A stretch of DNA of 64,000 bases from an uncultured Lachnospiraceae bacterium. GTDB taxonomy: Bacteria > Bacillota > Clostridia > Lachnospirales > Lachnospiraceae. Where the stretch lies: assembly GCA_947652735.1 (NCBI GenBank), contig CANTEG010000004.1, positions 124,001 to 188,000 on the forward strand, in the 5' to 3' direction. The stretch's first letter is position 1; every line of letters starts with the position of its first letter. The position numbers were made by a program, and so were the translations under genes. The notes below the pieces were generated by a model that had not been told where the DNA came from, ran no database searches, and saw only the letters and a list, made by a program, of their open reading frames with translations. Shown here one piece after another: positions 10,660 to 19,046 of the stretch.

Positions 10660-12366
10660 CTACACGATTCCTTCAACCGTATAAGTTTCATAGGCCCCCT
10701 CCTTTACCAGCTCGTTCCAGCATTTCCAGTAAACACTTACATGGGTATCAGTCCCTTTTTCTTTCTCTGGAACTGCTTTCCACTTCTCATCAAACAGCTT
10801 GTTGAACTTTTCAAAATCAACGAGTTCAATCGTATCTCCCACCTCATAGTTATTTTCCTGCCAATACGCTCCAAATAATTCTTCTTTCGATGGCATTTCC
10901 GATGGATCCAACTCATCAAAATCAATCTTCGGGTAAGCCTTTTTTTGTCGTTCTATTATCAATCCCCTATCACTTACATCAAGTGTTCCGTCCACCAGGA
11001 GTGGCTCATGCTTTTTAAGCCCCACCTCATCATATCCTACAATACTAACCGTGCCTGAATATATTTTTTTGTATTCCTCACGTTTCGACATGCTCGATTT
11101 TATATGTGAACCAATTGCTGTTTCGTCCAAATACTTATCATTAAATTTATTATATAAGCTTTCATGGTCAGCAACGGAAAACTCTGCCACATACATAGGC
11201 TTAATATCCTCAATATTGGGGTCTCGGCTGATTTTTTGCAGCACTTCATATGACGGCATATTATTTTTTGCCGCATCAATGTCTACTCCACCCCCTACTG
11301 TAGCATAACAATAAAACTGGTATTCCCCGTAATCTTCTAAGGTTCTTTCAATCATGCCATTTACAGAATTTGACACTACCGAAATTATAATAAAAGCCGC
11401 AATTCCAAGTGTAAAGGTTGCCACTGATTTAAGAAACCTACTCTTATTTCCCATAAGACTTTTATAGGCATAATCACCCTCCACGCCAAAAATAAGCCCG
11501 AAGATGTTCTTTCCTCTCTTTTTCAGTTTCTTTTTCTTTATATTGAAGTTCCCACGAACTGCCTCTACAGGAGATATTTTTTTGACTATATTACCATTTT
11601 CCTTCATGACGAAGTACAAATCACCGATAAATGCCACAAGCACAAACAAAATTGGAGCAATATGAACTCCCACTTTTATATTTGAAAATGCTCCTATGAT
11701 GGCAGCAACCGGAAAGCCAATCAACATGCCAAGTGCCACCCCCAAAATTTCCTGCATGAATCCCATTAAAAATATAATAGTTTTAAGCTGTCCGTTCGTA
11801 GCACCGATGCATCTTAGTATTCCGTAATCCTTCACCTGTTCTAATGTGTTAAGCTGTATGGAATTTCGTATGATTCCAACGCCGATAATTGCAAATATCA
11901 CAGATAAAAATAAGAACAAAATAAATAAAATGTATACCGTATCACCTGCAAATCCCTGCAAATAATAAGAGGCAAGGGAGTCGTTTATTTTTCCCTCGAT
12001 TCCGTATTCTTCTGTAAGCACATCAAAATATTTGTTCAGTCTGTACGGATTTTTTGTATTAATAAACAGGGCATTGCTTATGTATGAGCCATTGCTGTAT
12101 GCCGCATAATAATCTCCCACGTACGCGTCCTTTACAAATTCCTGATTGACAATATCGGCTGCCTGCTCCTCCGTCTCAGGAAACATCACTATTTCATAAT
12201 TTGCATATTCACGCACCCTGTCCCTATTGTTTATGAAGTTACTAAAATACAAGGTTAAAATAACAAACAATGAACCTGCTGCCAAAGTGACTCCCAAAAT
12301 TGTGAGTAATGTACGTTTTTTCTGATACCTAAGATACAATTTTGAAAGCTGGTTATAACGTTCCAA
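10660..12366 (-). CDS. N-terminal part of 8-helix FtsX-type ABC permease, interrupted by an in-frame stop
   Basis: 568 codons up to TAG at 10660. The product has an N-terminal helix (TLLTILGVTLAAGSLFVILT), three helices around residues 145-260 forming the first FtsX unit, then a second unit starting at about residue 315 (FLKSVATFTLGIAAFIIISV) whose remaining helices lie after the stop. Together with the downstream segment it would make about 780 residues, the usual length for this permease class. It is first in a leftward operon with the ATPase, exported protein, second permease, regulator and kinase. Promoter and operator candidates lie at 12421-12508. Confidence 0.85.
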   Translation of the reverse strand: MERYNQLSKLYLRYQKKRTLLTILGVTLAAGSLFVILTLYFSNFINNRDRVREYANYEIVMFPETEEQAADIVNQEFVKDAYVGDYYAAYSNGSYISNALFINTKNPYRLNKYFDVLTEEYGIEGKINDSLASYYLQGFAGDTVYILFILFLFLSVIFAIIGVGIIRNSIQLNTLEQVKDYGILRCIGATNGQLKTIIFLMGFMQEILGVALGMLIGFPVAAIIGAFSNIKVGVHIAPILFVLVAFIGDLYFVMKENGNIVKKISPVEAVRGNFNIKKKKLKKRGKNIFGLIFGVEGDYAYKSLMGNKSRFLKSVATFTLGIAAFIIISVVSNSVNGMIERTLEDYGEYQFYCYATVGGGVDIDAAKNNMPSYEVLQKISRDPNIEDIKPMYVAEFSVADHESLYNKFNDKYLDETAIGSHIKSSMSKREEYKKIYSGTVSIVGYDEVGLKKHEPLLVDGTLDVSDRGLIIERQKKAYPKIDFDELDPSEMPSKEELFGAYWQENNYEVGDTIELVDFEKFNKLFDEKWKAVPEKEKGTDTHVSVYWKCWNELVKEGAYETYTVEGIV

Positions 12367-12420
12367 TAAAATCCCTCCCGTCTCCTCTAAAGCGTTTAAA
12401 TATCCTTTTTGAAAAACTAA

Positions 12421-12481
12421 TAACTAAAAACAAAACGCCTATGTAATATAACCAGTATACAGCGGCTATATTACACAGGCG
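12421..12481 (-). terminator. Rho-independent terminator candidate overlapping the ABC operon promoter region
   Basis: A 15-bp stem (arms 12436-12450 and 12466-12481) is followed on the minus strand by TTTTGTTTTT. It lies downstream of the lipoprotein gene ending at 12592. The same palindrome contains possible -10 boxes (12454-12459 and 12468-12473, minus strand) for the ABC operon, so it might have a regulatory role as well. Confidence 0.55.
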
Positions 12482-12492
12482 TGACAATGTTT

Positions 12493-12508
12493 CTTACAGT
12501 TTTGTAAG
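12493..12508 (-). promoter_or_regulatory. Operator candidate CTTACA-N4-TGTAAG upstream of ABC/two-component operon
   Basis: A perfect 6-bp inverted repeat with a 4-base spacer, about 125 bp before the first permease start. A nearly identical site (including the flanking AAACC) is found at 48248-48264 in front of the BceAB-like operon. OmpR-family regulators bind such dyads near -35; the binding protein would be one of the two local regulators. Confidence 0.5.
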
Positions 12509-12591
12509 GTTTAGATGTTTAGAGTATTTTTGCAGAAGTACGCAAAAGGCTGTAAATAGCGGAGGGTGAAACGGATTGGGGAATGTGTCAA

Positions 12592-13992
12592 TTAATACGG
12601 AATTCCACCCACATACAAGCCATCGCCTAGGACATTGTAAATGATTGAACCGTCTAAAGCACATATTGTTAAAACAGCTGTTTTCTTCGTTGTGTCTCTT
12701 TCACTTCTCAAATCATAATAACGCCATGCTGGTACAACAGCATATAAAATTTCATCATACGTGATATATACATATCCAAACTCTATACTGCCTATTGTAT
12801 AAGCTGCAAATTCCTGATTTATCATTCTTTCAAATTCTGCCTTAGCAATCTCATTTACTTGTTCAAAAGACAGCATTTGTGATTGTTCTGACACAACCTC
12901 AGGCTCTGCATAATTTCCATGAATGGTAATACCATACACACCGTTACTATTCACCCGTACCATCACATAGGGCTGTGTTGCAACAAAATTTTGCGTATCA
13001 GCTTCCGTAGCAGTTCGCATGGGACTGTATGCAAACAAAAGATGTGCACCATTTTCTGACATACCAAAAATCAGCGTATAACCATCCACGGTGCTTTCCG
13101 TCTCTGATATCCTTATGTTATTATGTACCGTATGCAAAAGCTCCATGTTGTCAAAACCAAGCCTTTCCAGAAATTGTTTTGCCTGTGCTTCAACGCTCTC
13201 ACGATTACAAGGATTGTTTACACCCGTTTCATCCATTCCCAAGACGCCTTCAATTACATATTCCTCATCTATACAATATGCATTCAAATATGCTATACCA
13301 TCATTGTGATATATTTCTTCACCTTCCACAATATCATTATAAGAATCAGAATAATCCATAACCCACAGTCTTCCATCCACATACCCTCTGAGCTTTGCCT
13401 TCTCATATGTGAAAACCCAGTCATCATCTCCATCGGTTGTTGTATAAACAATCGTTTCATCCGAATATTTTTCATGATTATCTTCATTATAATTTTCGAG
13501 CAGCCATTCCAAATACAACGTATTGCTATCTTCTCTTTCTGCATACCTTTCTTTGTAAAATTGGAGTTCTGCCTCAAGCTTCTCTTGGCTTAGTATCTCA
13601 TAAGGTCCAACATTGTCAAACGCACCATTATCAAACTCACCATTATCAAACAGCTTTTGGGCATATTTTAATACAAACTCATCTTTATTCTCATACTCCT
13701 CAACCGTAAAAGTAGGAACATTCCCATACCCTTCCGCATATATTTTGGCATCAACAGTTGTAATTCGCCCCCCTACCTCAACCATATAGGCAATCGTGTC
13801 GGGTATTTCATTAACTTTACCTTCCTCTGTCGCATTTCCGACACTTGCATCCATGCCTGCATTTCCCCACAAATCATTTGCTATATCGTCCTTTTTGGCC
13901 TTTCCACACGCAGAAAATAAAAACATAATACTCAAAATGGCAACTGTGATGCCCCCACGTATACCTTTTGCCGTTTTCACTATTTTCACCAA
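12592..13992 (-). CDS. Lipoprotein of unknown function, paralogue of the one at 19047
   Basis: About 466 residues with a hydrophobic leader ending in the lipobox LFSAC followed by GKAKKDD, so it is exported and lipid-anchored on the outer face of the membrane. The start is GTG at 13989 or TTG at 13992; AGGAGGGG lies upstream of both. The C-terminal half resembles the lipoprotein at 19047-20288: LSFEQVNEIAKAEF, SIEFGYVYI, VVPAWRYY, SER and ICALDGSIIYN align with similar segments there. The family is possibly the Lachnospiraceae DUF6034 group, from memory. No enzyme motif is seen. It stands alone, ending at the terminator at 12421-12481. Confidence 0.75.
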   Translation of the reverse strand: MVKIVKTAKGIRGGITVAILSIMFLFSACGKAKKDDIANDLWGNAGMDASVGNATEEGKVNEIPDTIAYMVEVGGRITTVDAKIYAEGYGNVPTFTVEEYENKDEFVLKYAQKLFDNGEFDNGAFDNVGPYEILSQEKLEAELQFYKERYAEREDSNTLYLEWLLENYNEDNHEKYSDETIVYTTTDGDDDWVFTYEKAKLRGYVDGRLWVMDYSDSYNDIVEGEEIYHNDGIAYLNAYCIDEEYVIEGVLGMDETGVNNPCNRESVEAQAKQFLERLGFDNMELLHTVHNNIRISETESTVDGYTLIFGMSENGAHLLFAYSPMRTATEADTQNFVATQPYVMVRVNSNGVYGITIHGNYAEPEVVSEQSQMLSFEQVNEIAKAEFERMINQEFAAYTIGSIEFGYVYITYDEILYAVVPAWRYYDLRSERDTTKKTAVLTICALDGSIIYNVLGDGLYVGGIPY

Positions 13993-14120
13993 TATCCCCT
14001 CCTAAATATTACTCGAACGAATATAAATTACATATGTATATTCATCATTATTATGTCACTATAATACATAAATGCATCATTTTTGCATCATCCTTTCAGC
14101 CACCTAATTCCTATTCAGCC

Positions 14121-14161
14121 AAAAAAGGAAAACACCCTCCTTGCGGGGCATTTCCCTTTTT
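14121..14161 (-). terminator. Rho-independent terminator of decayed ABC operon
   Basis: Stem GGAAATGCCC / GGGTGTTTTCC with a short loop, followed on the minus strand by TTTTTT. It lies just after the remnant of an ABC ATPase and is the surviving end of that transcription unit. Confidence 0.6.
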
Positions 14162-14181
14162 AAATACATTTATTTTTTATT

Positions 14182-14372
14182 CTATGCAAGCTTTGTAAAT
14201 CTCTCAGCGTCGCTGATTGCCACCCTTTGTTTTTACCCTCCTGACAGTTTTTTTACAGGTTTATCTTTAAACGCCTCCGTCCCAACAGATGCGAGTGCCT
14301 GTTCCGCAAGTTTCCTTCGGTTTAATGCCTTGGATTTTACGACATCAAGAGGCGGCAACACATTTCCCAATA
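14182..14372 (-). pseudogene. C-terminal fragment of an ABC transporter ATPase
   Basis: One reverse frame reads LPPLDVVKSKALNRRKLAEQ (about 14296-14355) and then KPVKKLSGG, a stop (TAA), KQRVAI. This is the helical region and the LSGGQ-KQRVAI signature of an FtsX-type transporter ATPase, with the signature Gln codon mutated to TAA and no Walker B after it. It ends at a TAG at 14182. It pairs with the N-terminal ATPase fragment at 15275-15430. Confidence 0.7.
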
Positions 14373-14441
14373 ATTGCAGTCATTTCCTGATTTTCAGTTA
14401 TATATTTTAATAAGTGATTGTGTATGGAATATAATTATTAT

Positions 14442-14668
14442 TTGAGCATAAGATGATGAATATAACAATATCAGAGCTATTTAGTATGTATCAACACATG
14501 TTTTGTCAATATTTTAAAAATACTCCCCAAGAATTGTAATAGCCCGTTCTTATTAACAGTAGCATTTCCAAACTCCCCTTAGAAATGTTCTGCCCAAAAC
14601 ATTTGACCGATTCATATTGGTACATAACCTCATAGTCCGACATGTACACCATCAATCTCATGCTCTCA
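14442..14668. repeat. Diverged direct duplication, copy 1
   Basis: Starts TTGAGCATAAGA and ends ATCAATCTCATGCTC. The best conserved core is CTCCCCAAGAATTGTAAT. The second copy is at 14861-15090. The two share no conserved reading frame that I can defend, so they are called as non-coding repeats inside a decayed region. Confidence 0.6.
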
Positions 14669-14860
14669 CTTTGTATTATAATACATTTTCATCTCAATGT
14701 CACTAGGCTCTTTGTCCTAGTCATAAAACGCAATAGGTATATTTGTCACATCCTAAAAAAAAGAACTCAATAATTCTGCATTCACCTAATAACTCCTAAT
14801 AATAATTTAATTGTCATTTTGGAAATCTGATAAGAATATTAGATATAATATGATTAATTT

Positions 14861-15090
14861 TTGAGCATGAGACGGATAGGACATAGCAATGTCAAAATTT
14901 TAATATGTACCAACATATATTCAATCAATATTTCACAATACTCCCCAAGAATTGTAATAATCCGTTCTTAATTTAACAGCAGTACTTCCGAACTCCCCTT
15001 TTGAAATGTACCACTTTTGTTTGTGCATTCACCGAAATAACACTTGTACATAAATTGACAGCTTGGTATGTCACCATCAATCTCATACTC
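14861..15090. repeat. Diverged direct duplication, copy 2
   Basis: Same orientation and order of blocks as 14442-14668: TTGAGCATGAGA, ACTCCCCAAGAATTGTAATA, CCGTTCTTA, CGAACTCCCCTT, ACCATCAATCTCAT. Several small indels separate the copies. A possible palindrome ACTAGG-N8-CCTAGT lies between them at 14702-14721. Confidence 0.6.
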
Positions 15091-15274
15091 TTTTAACAGC
15101 ATCATTTGATGCCAAATTTATGATATCACACTTTTCATATTATTTCCATTCTTTTCTTAAAAAATTGGGGGAATTTTTAAGGATTGAAAATCATGCAGTT
15201 TTACTTTCATTTTAAAAACTTAAAATACGATAGTATCGAGCTTTATATCAATGCAAAATAGCCTCATCATTCTC

Positions 15275-15430
15275 TTAAATCATGTTTATCAGCGTTGTTT
15301 TCCCACTACCGCTTTTTCCTGTAATTGCGATAAACTTTTTTTCCGGCAGCTCTAGGTTTATTTTGTTTAATACGATACATGCCGCACTATCTGTTCCGTA
15401 CTGTTTTTTCAGGTTTTTGATTTTTATCAT
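15275..15430 (-). pseudogene. N-terminal fragment of an ABC transporter ATPase
   Basis: From ATG at 15430, after AAAGGAAAGC, 51 codons encode MIKIKNLKKQYG at the start and the Walker A motif GKSGSGKTTLINMI at the end, where a TAA interrupts the gene. The 14182-14372 fragment holds the later signature region of the same protein type, with about 900 bp of unrelated repeated sequence between them. This is the start of a lost ABC exporter. Confidence 0.8.
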
Positions 15431-15502
15431 ACTTAGTTTCTGCTTTCCTTTCTTGTAATGTCATATTATATATACTTATTTTTCGACTTTTTATACACAT
15501 AT

Positions 15503-15571
15503 TGTATATTTGGCAATTTTGATTGTCAATAAGCTCATTGTCCTAGTACTTAGTGCATAGTACCAGTTGCA
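15503..15571 (-). promoter_or_regulatory. Promoter/operator repeat, copy 1, before the dead ABC ATPase
   Basis: 15521-15571 (51 bp) is identical to 17218-17268. On the minus strand it ends with the -35 box TTGACA (15524-15529), followed after 15 bases by TATACA (15503-15508). The upstream part has an imperfect dyad GGTACTATGCACTAAGTACT, like operators of GntR/YtrA-type regulators of ABC operons. Confidence 0.6.
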
Positions 15572-15784
15572 AAGCTATATTTTTATGTCTGGCAATTGTC
15601 TGTTTCTATATTTATTAGAATATCTCCTATTTCTGTTTCCTGTTAAAGGAAAAATAAACATACTACCGTTGAAATACCGCCCACATAATGTTAAAATAGT
15701 AAATCGTAACTGCGAGCGGAGCTTATTAGAACCGTTTTCAAAGAACTTTCTCATAAATTAAAGAAAAAGAAGGGATGGCTTTCC

Positions 15785-16486
15785 ATGAATACCGAAAGCT
15801 TCAAGAAGGGATTAAAAGACGGAATTCCTGTTGCACTTGGATATTTCGCCGTTTCGTTTACCTTTGGCATTGCCTCAATATTAGGGGGACTTACCACATG
15901 GCAGGCAGTGCTTATTTCAATTACAAATGTTACATCTGCCGGGCAATTTGCAGGTCTTTCCATCATTGCTGCAGGAGGTTCCTATCTGGAAATGGCACTC
16001 ACGCAGTTGATAATTAATCTACGCTACAGCCTAATGTCATTTTCACTGGCACAAAAACTCGAACCACAGGTTTCATGGTACCACCGATGCCTGATGTCAT
16101 ATGGTGTTACCGATGAAATATTCGGTTTAAGTGCGGCAAAGGAAGGCAAAATCAGTCCTTTTTACAATTATGGTTGTATGTGTATTGCCATTCCGGGCTG
16201 GGTAATGGGAACGTTAATTGGTGCCATATCTGGAAATATACTGCCTGACATTGTACTAAGTGCTCTTAATGTCGCAATTTACGGTATGTTTCTCGCCATC
16301 ATTATACCACCTGCAAAAAAGAACCTTACCATTTTAGCAGTGGTAGCCTCCGCTATGATAATAAGTGGGCTATTTCGCATAACACCATTACTTTCGAAGA
16401 TATCCTCAGGCTTCGTAATTATTATTGTAACACTGCTGGTTTCATGTGTAGCAGCATTACTGCGTCCGATTGAGGATGAAAAATAA
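15785..16486 (+). CDS. azlC: AzlC-family branched-chain amino acid exporter, large subunit
   Basis: A 233-residue membrane protein of the AzlC family with about six or more helices. Family features visible are FKKGLKDGIPVALGYFAVSF, ATTWQAV-like GLTTWQAVLIS, the NLRYSLMSFSLA segment and GVTDEIFGLS. With AzlD it forms a proton-driven exporter of branched-chain amino acids or analogues in the cytoplasmic membrane. GGGATGG lies 6 bases before the ATG. The azlD gene follows directly. About 350 bp upstream hold no other gene except the promoter repeat on the opposite strand. Confidence 0.9.
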   Translation: MNTESFKKGLKDGIPVALGYFAVSFTFGIASILGGLTTWQAVLISITNVTSAGQFAGLSIIAAGGSYLEMALTQLIINLRYSLMSFSLAQKLEPQVSWYHRCLMSYGVTDEIFGLSAAKEGKISPFYNYGCMCIAIPGWVMGTLIGAISGNILPDIVLSALNVAIYGMFLAIIIPPAKKNLTILAVVASAMIISGLFRITPLLSKISSGFVIIIVTLLVSCVAALLRPIEDEK

Positions 16487-16505
16487 ACAAAGGGAGATAC
16501 AGAAA

Positions 16506-16823
16506 TTGAAGTATAACATTTATGTATATATATTGGTTATGGCAGGAGTTACATACCTGATTCGTATGCTGCCATTACTCCTTTCAAAAAAGGAACTTAC
16601 CAACCGTTTTGTAAAATCATTTTTATATTATATGCCATATGCATGTCTGGCTGCGATGACATTTCCTGCCATACTCTCCTCCACGGCAAGTACGTTTTCT
16701 GCCGTGATAGGCTTCATTGTCGCTCTGATTGCAGCCTACCGTGAAAAAAGTCTGCTTACCGTAGCTTTGTTGGCATGTCTCGCTGTGTTTATCACAGAGC
16801 AATGTATGATTCTCTTGGGGTAG
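16506..16823 (+). CDS. azlD: AzlD-family branched-chain amino acid exporter, small subunit
   Basis: A small membrane protein (105 residues from TTG at 16506) with helices at about 4-22, 40-60, 62-80 and 85-103 and the AzlD segment TYLIRMLPLLL. The TTG is preferred because AAGGGAG sits 9 bases before it; an ATG at 16470 overlaps azlC and would add a charged 12-residue tail. It is the partner of AzlC. Its end is 7 bp from the end of the convergent XRE gene. Confidence 0.88.
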   Translation: MKYNIYVYILVMAGVTYLIRMLPLLLSKKELTNRFVKSFLYYMPYACLAAMTFPAILSSTASTFSAVIGFIVALIAAYREKSLLTVALLACLAVFITEQCMILLG

Positions 16824-16830
16824 GTGTTTA

Positions 16831-17124
16831 CTACACAATCAATTTCTTCACACATTCAACAACCGCTTCCACTATCTCCTGTTTATCCTTGCATAAAAAC
16901 CCATCCTGCCCCGCCGTAATGCCCGATATGATATAATCTGAAGACGTTTTGTAATACTCTCTCAGACGGTCAACAGTAATAATAGAAGGTATTCTCTTTG
17001 CTTGCTCCAGTTTACGGATTGTATCAACCGAAATTCCCATTTCTTTTGCCACCTCATGCTGCGTTTTTCCTTTTATCATACGAAGATGCTTCAGACGTTT
17101 TGCACATTCAATCTTATCATACAT
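16831..17124 (-). CDS. XRE-family helix-turn-helix regulator
   Basis: 97 residues from ATG at 17124, chosen for GGGGAGG 8 bases upstream. The N-terminal HTH_3 domain reads LKHLRMIKGKTQHEVAKEMG and ISVDTIRKLEQAKRIPSI, giving the two DNA-contact helices. The C-terminal 35 residues are a short helical tail without a recognised sensor. The promoter in front of it is the 51-bp repeat 17218-17268. It converges with azlD and could control azlCD or itself; no target is proven. Confidence 0.85.
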   Translation of the reverse strand: MYDKIECAKRLKHLRMIKGKTQHEVAKEMGISVDTIRKLEQAKRIPSIITVDRLREYYKTSSDYIISGITAGQDGFLCKDKQEIVEAVVECVKKLIV

Positions 17125-17198
17125 ACACTTATCCTCCCCTATCGTTTTCAATGCCATGTTTTAATTCGCTTGTTATTTGTAACTTTTCATATGTAAAT

Positions 17199-17268
17199 TG
17201 TATATTCGTATAAACCCGATTGTCAATAAGCTCATTGTCCTAGTACTTAGTGCATAGTACCAGTTGCA
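17199..17268 (-). promoter_or_regulatory. Promoter/operator repeat, copy 2, before the XRE regulator
   Basis: 17218-17268 is identical to 15521-15571. On the minus strand: -35 TTGACA at 17221-17226, 16-base spacer, -10 TATACA at 17199-17204, about 75 bp before the XRE start. The remaining bases of the 326-bp gap 17158-17483 hold nothing else I can support. Confidence 0.6.
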
Positions 17269-17483
17269 GGTCTTTTTATACGCAACTTACTTATTTTGTC
17301 TGAAAATCTTGTTTTTAATACAAATATATTTTTAAGCTAAAACGTTTCAAGGATTCACTTCCACCGATTTATTGATTGCTTACAAGCAAAAAGTTCATTG
17401 ATGATAAAAGAAATTTTGTTACCCATAAAAAATCATACAGATACAAATATTGTTGATAACTGAACTATAATAACGATTATATA

Positions 17484-18401
17484 TTATTCCAGTGTTTCCA
17501 ATTTGCGATAATTTATATAATAGATAAATGTCGTTAAACCCAATACAACTACCGTTATAATCATTACACTTGCCATCGTTATATTTACATTCAAAGACGA
17601 ATTTATAAAATACCCCGGTGTATAACGCAGCATTTCGTCAAACACATTTCCCAAGCCCTTTGTTGTATAATTATTTAAAATAAATGGGAAAATAGCTGCC
17701 ATAAACCTGTTTGCAAACCATTTTGAAACAGTCACGCATATAAGGGCAAAAATCCCTCCATATATAAAATTCAGAACAGTAAAGCACACTGCATATAAAA
17801 CAGGATGTTCATAAAACAGTCCATGCCACAATGCCGTGTTGCTTCCGCCTTTCATTGCAAGCAAATCAATGCCTACCGCCGGAAGATAGCAGGCGGCAGT
17901 CATTATACTGAGTATAAGTGGTGCAGCTACCACGATTCCACCTGAAATAAATGTAACGACATATTTTGACACAAGATAATCCTTGCGTGAACACTTTGCA
18001 AGAACAGAAGAAATATACCCTGAATTCATGTCATTATAAAGAGACATTCCGTAGGGTATAACCGAAATGATTGGAAATACAAAATAAAAAAGTGCATTAT
18101 ACAGTGAAAAACCATCATTCCCAAGCCACCCTAAAAGTATCCCGCATTCGAACCAGTCATCCAAAACTCCATACTCCTGTGACTGAAGTTTCACTTCCAA
18201 CAATTCTTGATTGGGCACATATAAATTAACGTAAACCCATCTTGTATGTAATAGTACGATAACAATTCCTAAAATTATGCTTATTAAAAAGCCCTTTGAT
18301 TTGAGCATTTTTTTTATTTCAATTTTAAATATATTTTTCACTACCCTGCCCGCCTTATCATCCCTTTGGAATTGTAAAACCGAATAACCAGACTTACTCA
18401 C
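17484..18401 (-). CDS. ABC-2 type membrane permease, no partner ATPase nearby
   Basis: About 305 residues with six hydrophobic segments (near 38-58, 105-130, 148-172, 200-225, 230-245 and 275-295) after a short basic amphipathic start (FKIEIKKMLKSKGFLIS), the usual plan of ABC-2 permeases such as those of antibiotic or peptide exporters. The GTG at 18401 overlaps the stop of the upstream gene by 4 bases; a GTG further in, before KNIFKIEIKK, is also possible. It is the last gene of the leftward locus 21878-17484. A matching ATPase is missing; the only local ATPase of another type is decayed. Confidence 0.65.
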   Translation of the reverse strand: MSKSGYSVLQFQRDDKAGRVVKNIFKIEIKKMLKSKGFLISIILGIVIVLLHTRWVYVNLYVPNQELLEVKLQSQEYGVLDDWFECGILLGWLGNDGFSLYNALFYFVFPIISVIPYGMSLYNDMNSGYISSVLAKCSRKDYLVSKYVVTFISGGIVVAAPLILSIMTAACYLPAVGIDLLAMKGGSNTALWHGLFYEHPVLYAVCFTVLNFIYGGIFALICVTVSKWFANRFMAAIFPFILNNYTTKGLGNVFDEMLRYTPGYFINSSLNVNITMASVMIITVVVLGLTTFIYYINYRKLETLE

Positions 18402-18973
18402 ATTCTGTTTATATCAGAAAGCACAATTTCCTTTCTCACGGGATATGCTCCAAAAATCAGTCTGTATTCGGTATTTTCTATATTTTTCCACTCTTTTTCG
18501 GATAAATTATTTTTATATATTTCGTAAACGATGGTAAATGTATCTCCCGATTTGAAGCTTCCATTTGCCAGCGAAGGGTTCATATCGTCAAACAGCATAG
18601 GGTCAAAGCTGTTAAAAACATAAAGATACTTTATTGGTATATATGTCTCAAGCCGTGCCCCATCGTCGACAAGTTCAGCTGAATATTCCACCACAATAAC
18701 TTTTCTTTCTCCATCATCAGGTATACTATAGTCAACATACTGGGGATTTTTCTTGAAAAATTCATTATAATTCATCATTGTTGCAGATTGAATCCCGTAG
18801 TTTATTCCCTTATATTCTACCTGTTCAGTTTGACTATACACTTGATATTCAGGCAGAAGTGCATTCTTATTTACATTATATACCCTTATTACATATAATA
18901 CTATTGCCGCCAACGCAATAAGAGATAATATAATCATCCAAAACTTGCTTTCTCTGATTTTCTTAAATTTCAC
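18398..18973 (-). CDS. Membrane-anchored extracytoplasmic protein of unknown function
   Basis: 191 residues, GTG start with GGAGGAATCTTGA upstream. One N-terminal helix (FWMIILSLIALAAIVLYVIRVY) anchors an external domain with a DUF4352/DUF5028-like beta-sandwich feel: KVIVVEYSAELVDDG, IPIKYLYVFNSFD and SGDTFTIVYEIYKNNLSEKEW. No catalytic motif is seen. It is translationally coupled to the permease downstream and follows the lipoprotein gene by 73 bp. The function is unknown. Confidence 0.7.
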   Translation of the reverse strand: MKFKKIRESKFWMIILSLIALAAIVLYVIRVYNVNKNALLPEYQVYSQTEQVEYKGINYGIQSATMMNYNEFFKKNPQYVDYSIPDDGERKVIVVEYSAELVDDGARLETYIPIKYLYVFNSFDPMLFDDMNPSLANGSFKSGDTFTIVYEIYKNNLSEKEWKNIENTEYRLIFGAYPVRKEIVLSDINRM

Positions 18974-19046
18974 TCAAGATTCCTCCGAATGTTTATTATG
19001 AGTTCTTCCCTTATTATGATATTTGCATGGTGCGATACACGTTCAT

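Noticed and set aside
14141-14410. Plus-strand 89-codon open frame and neighbouring short frames at 14-14.4 kb
   Set aside because: They run antisense over the ABC ATPase remnant, lack ribosome binding sites and show no protein-like composition.
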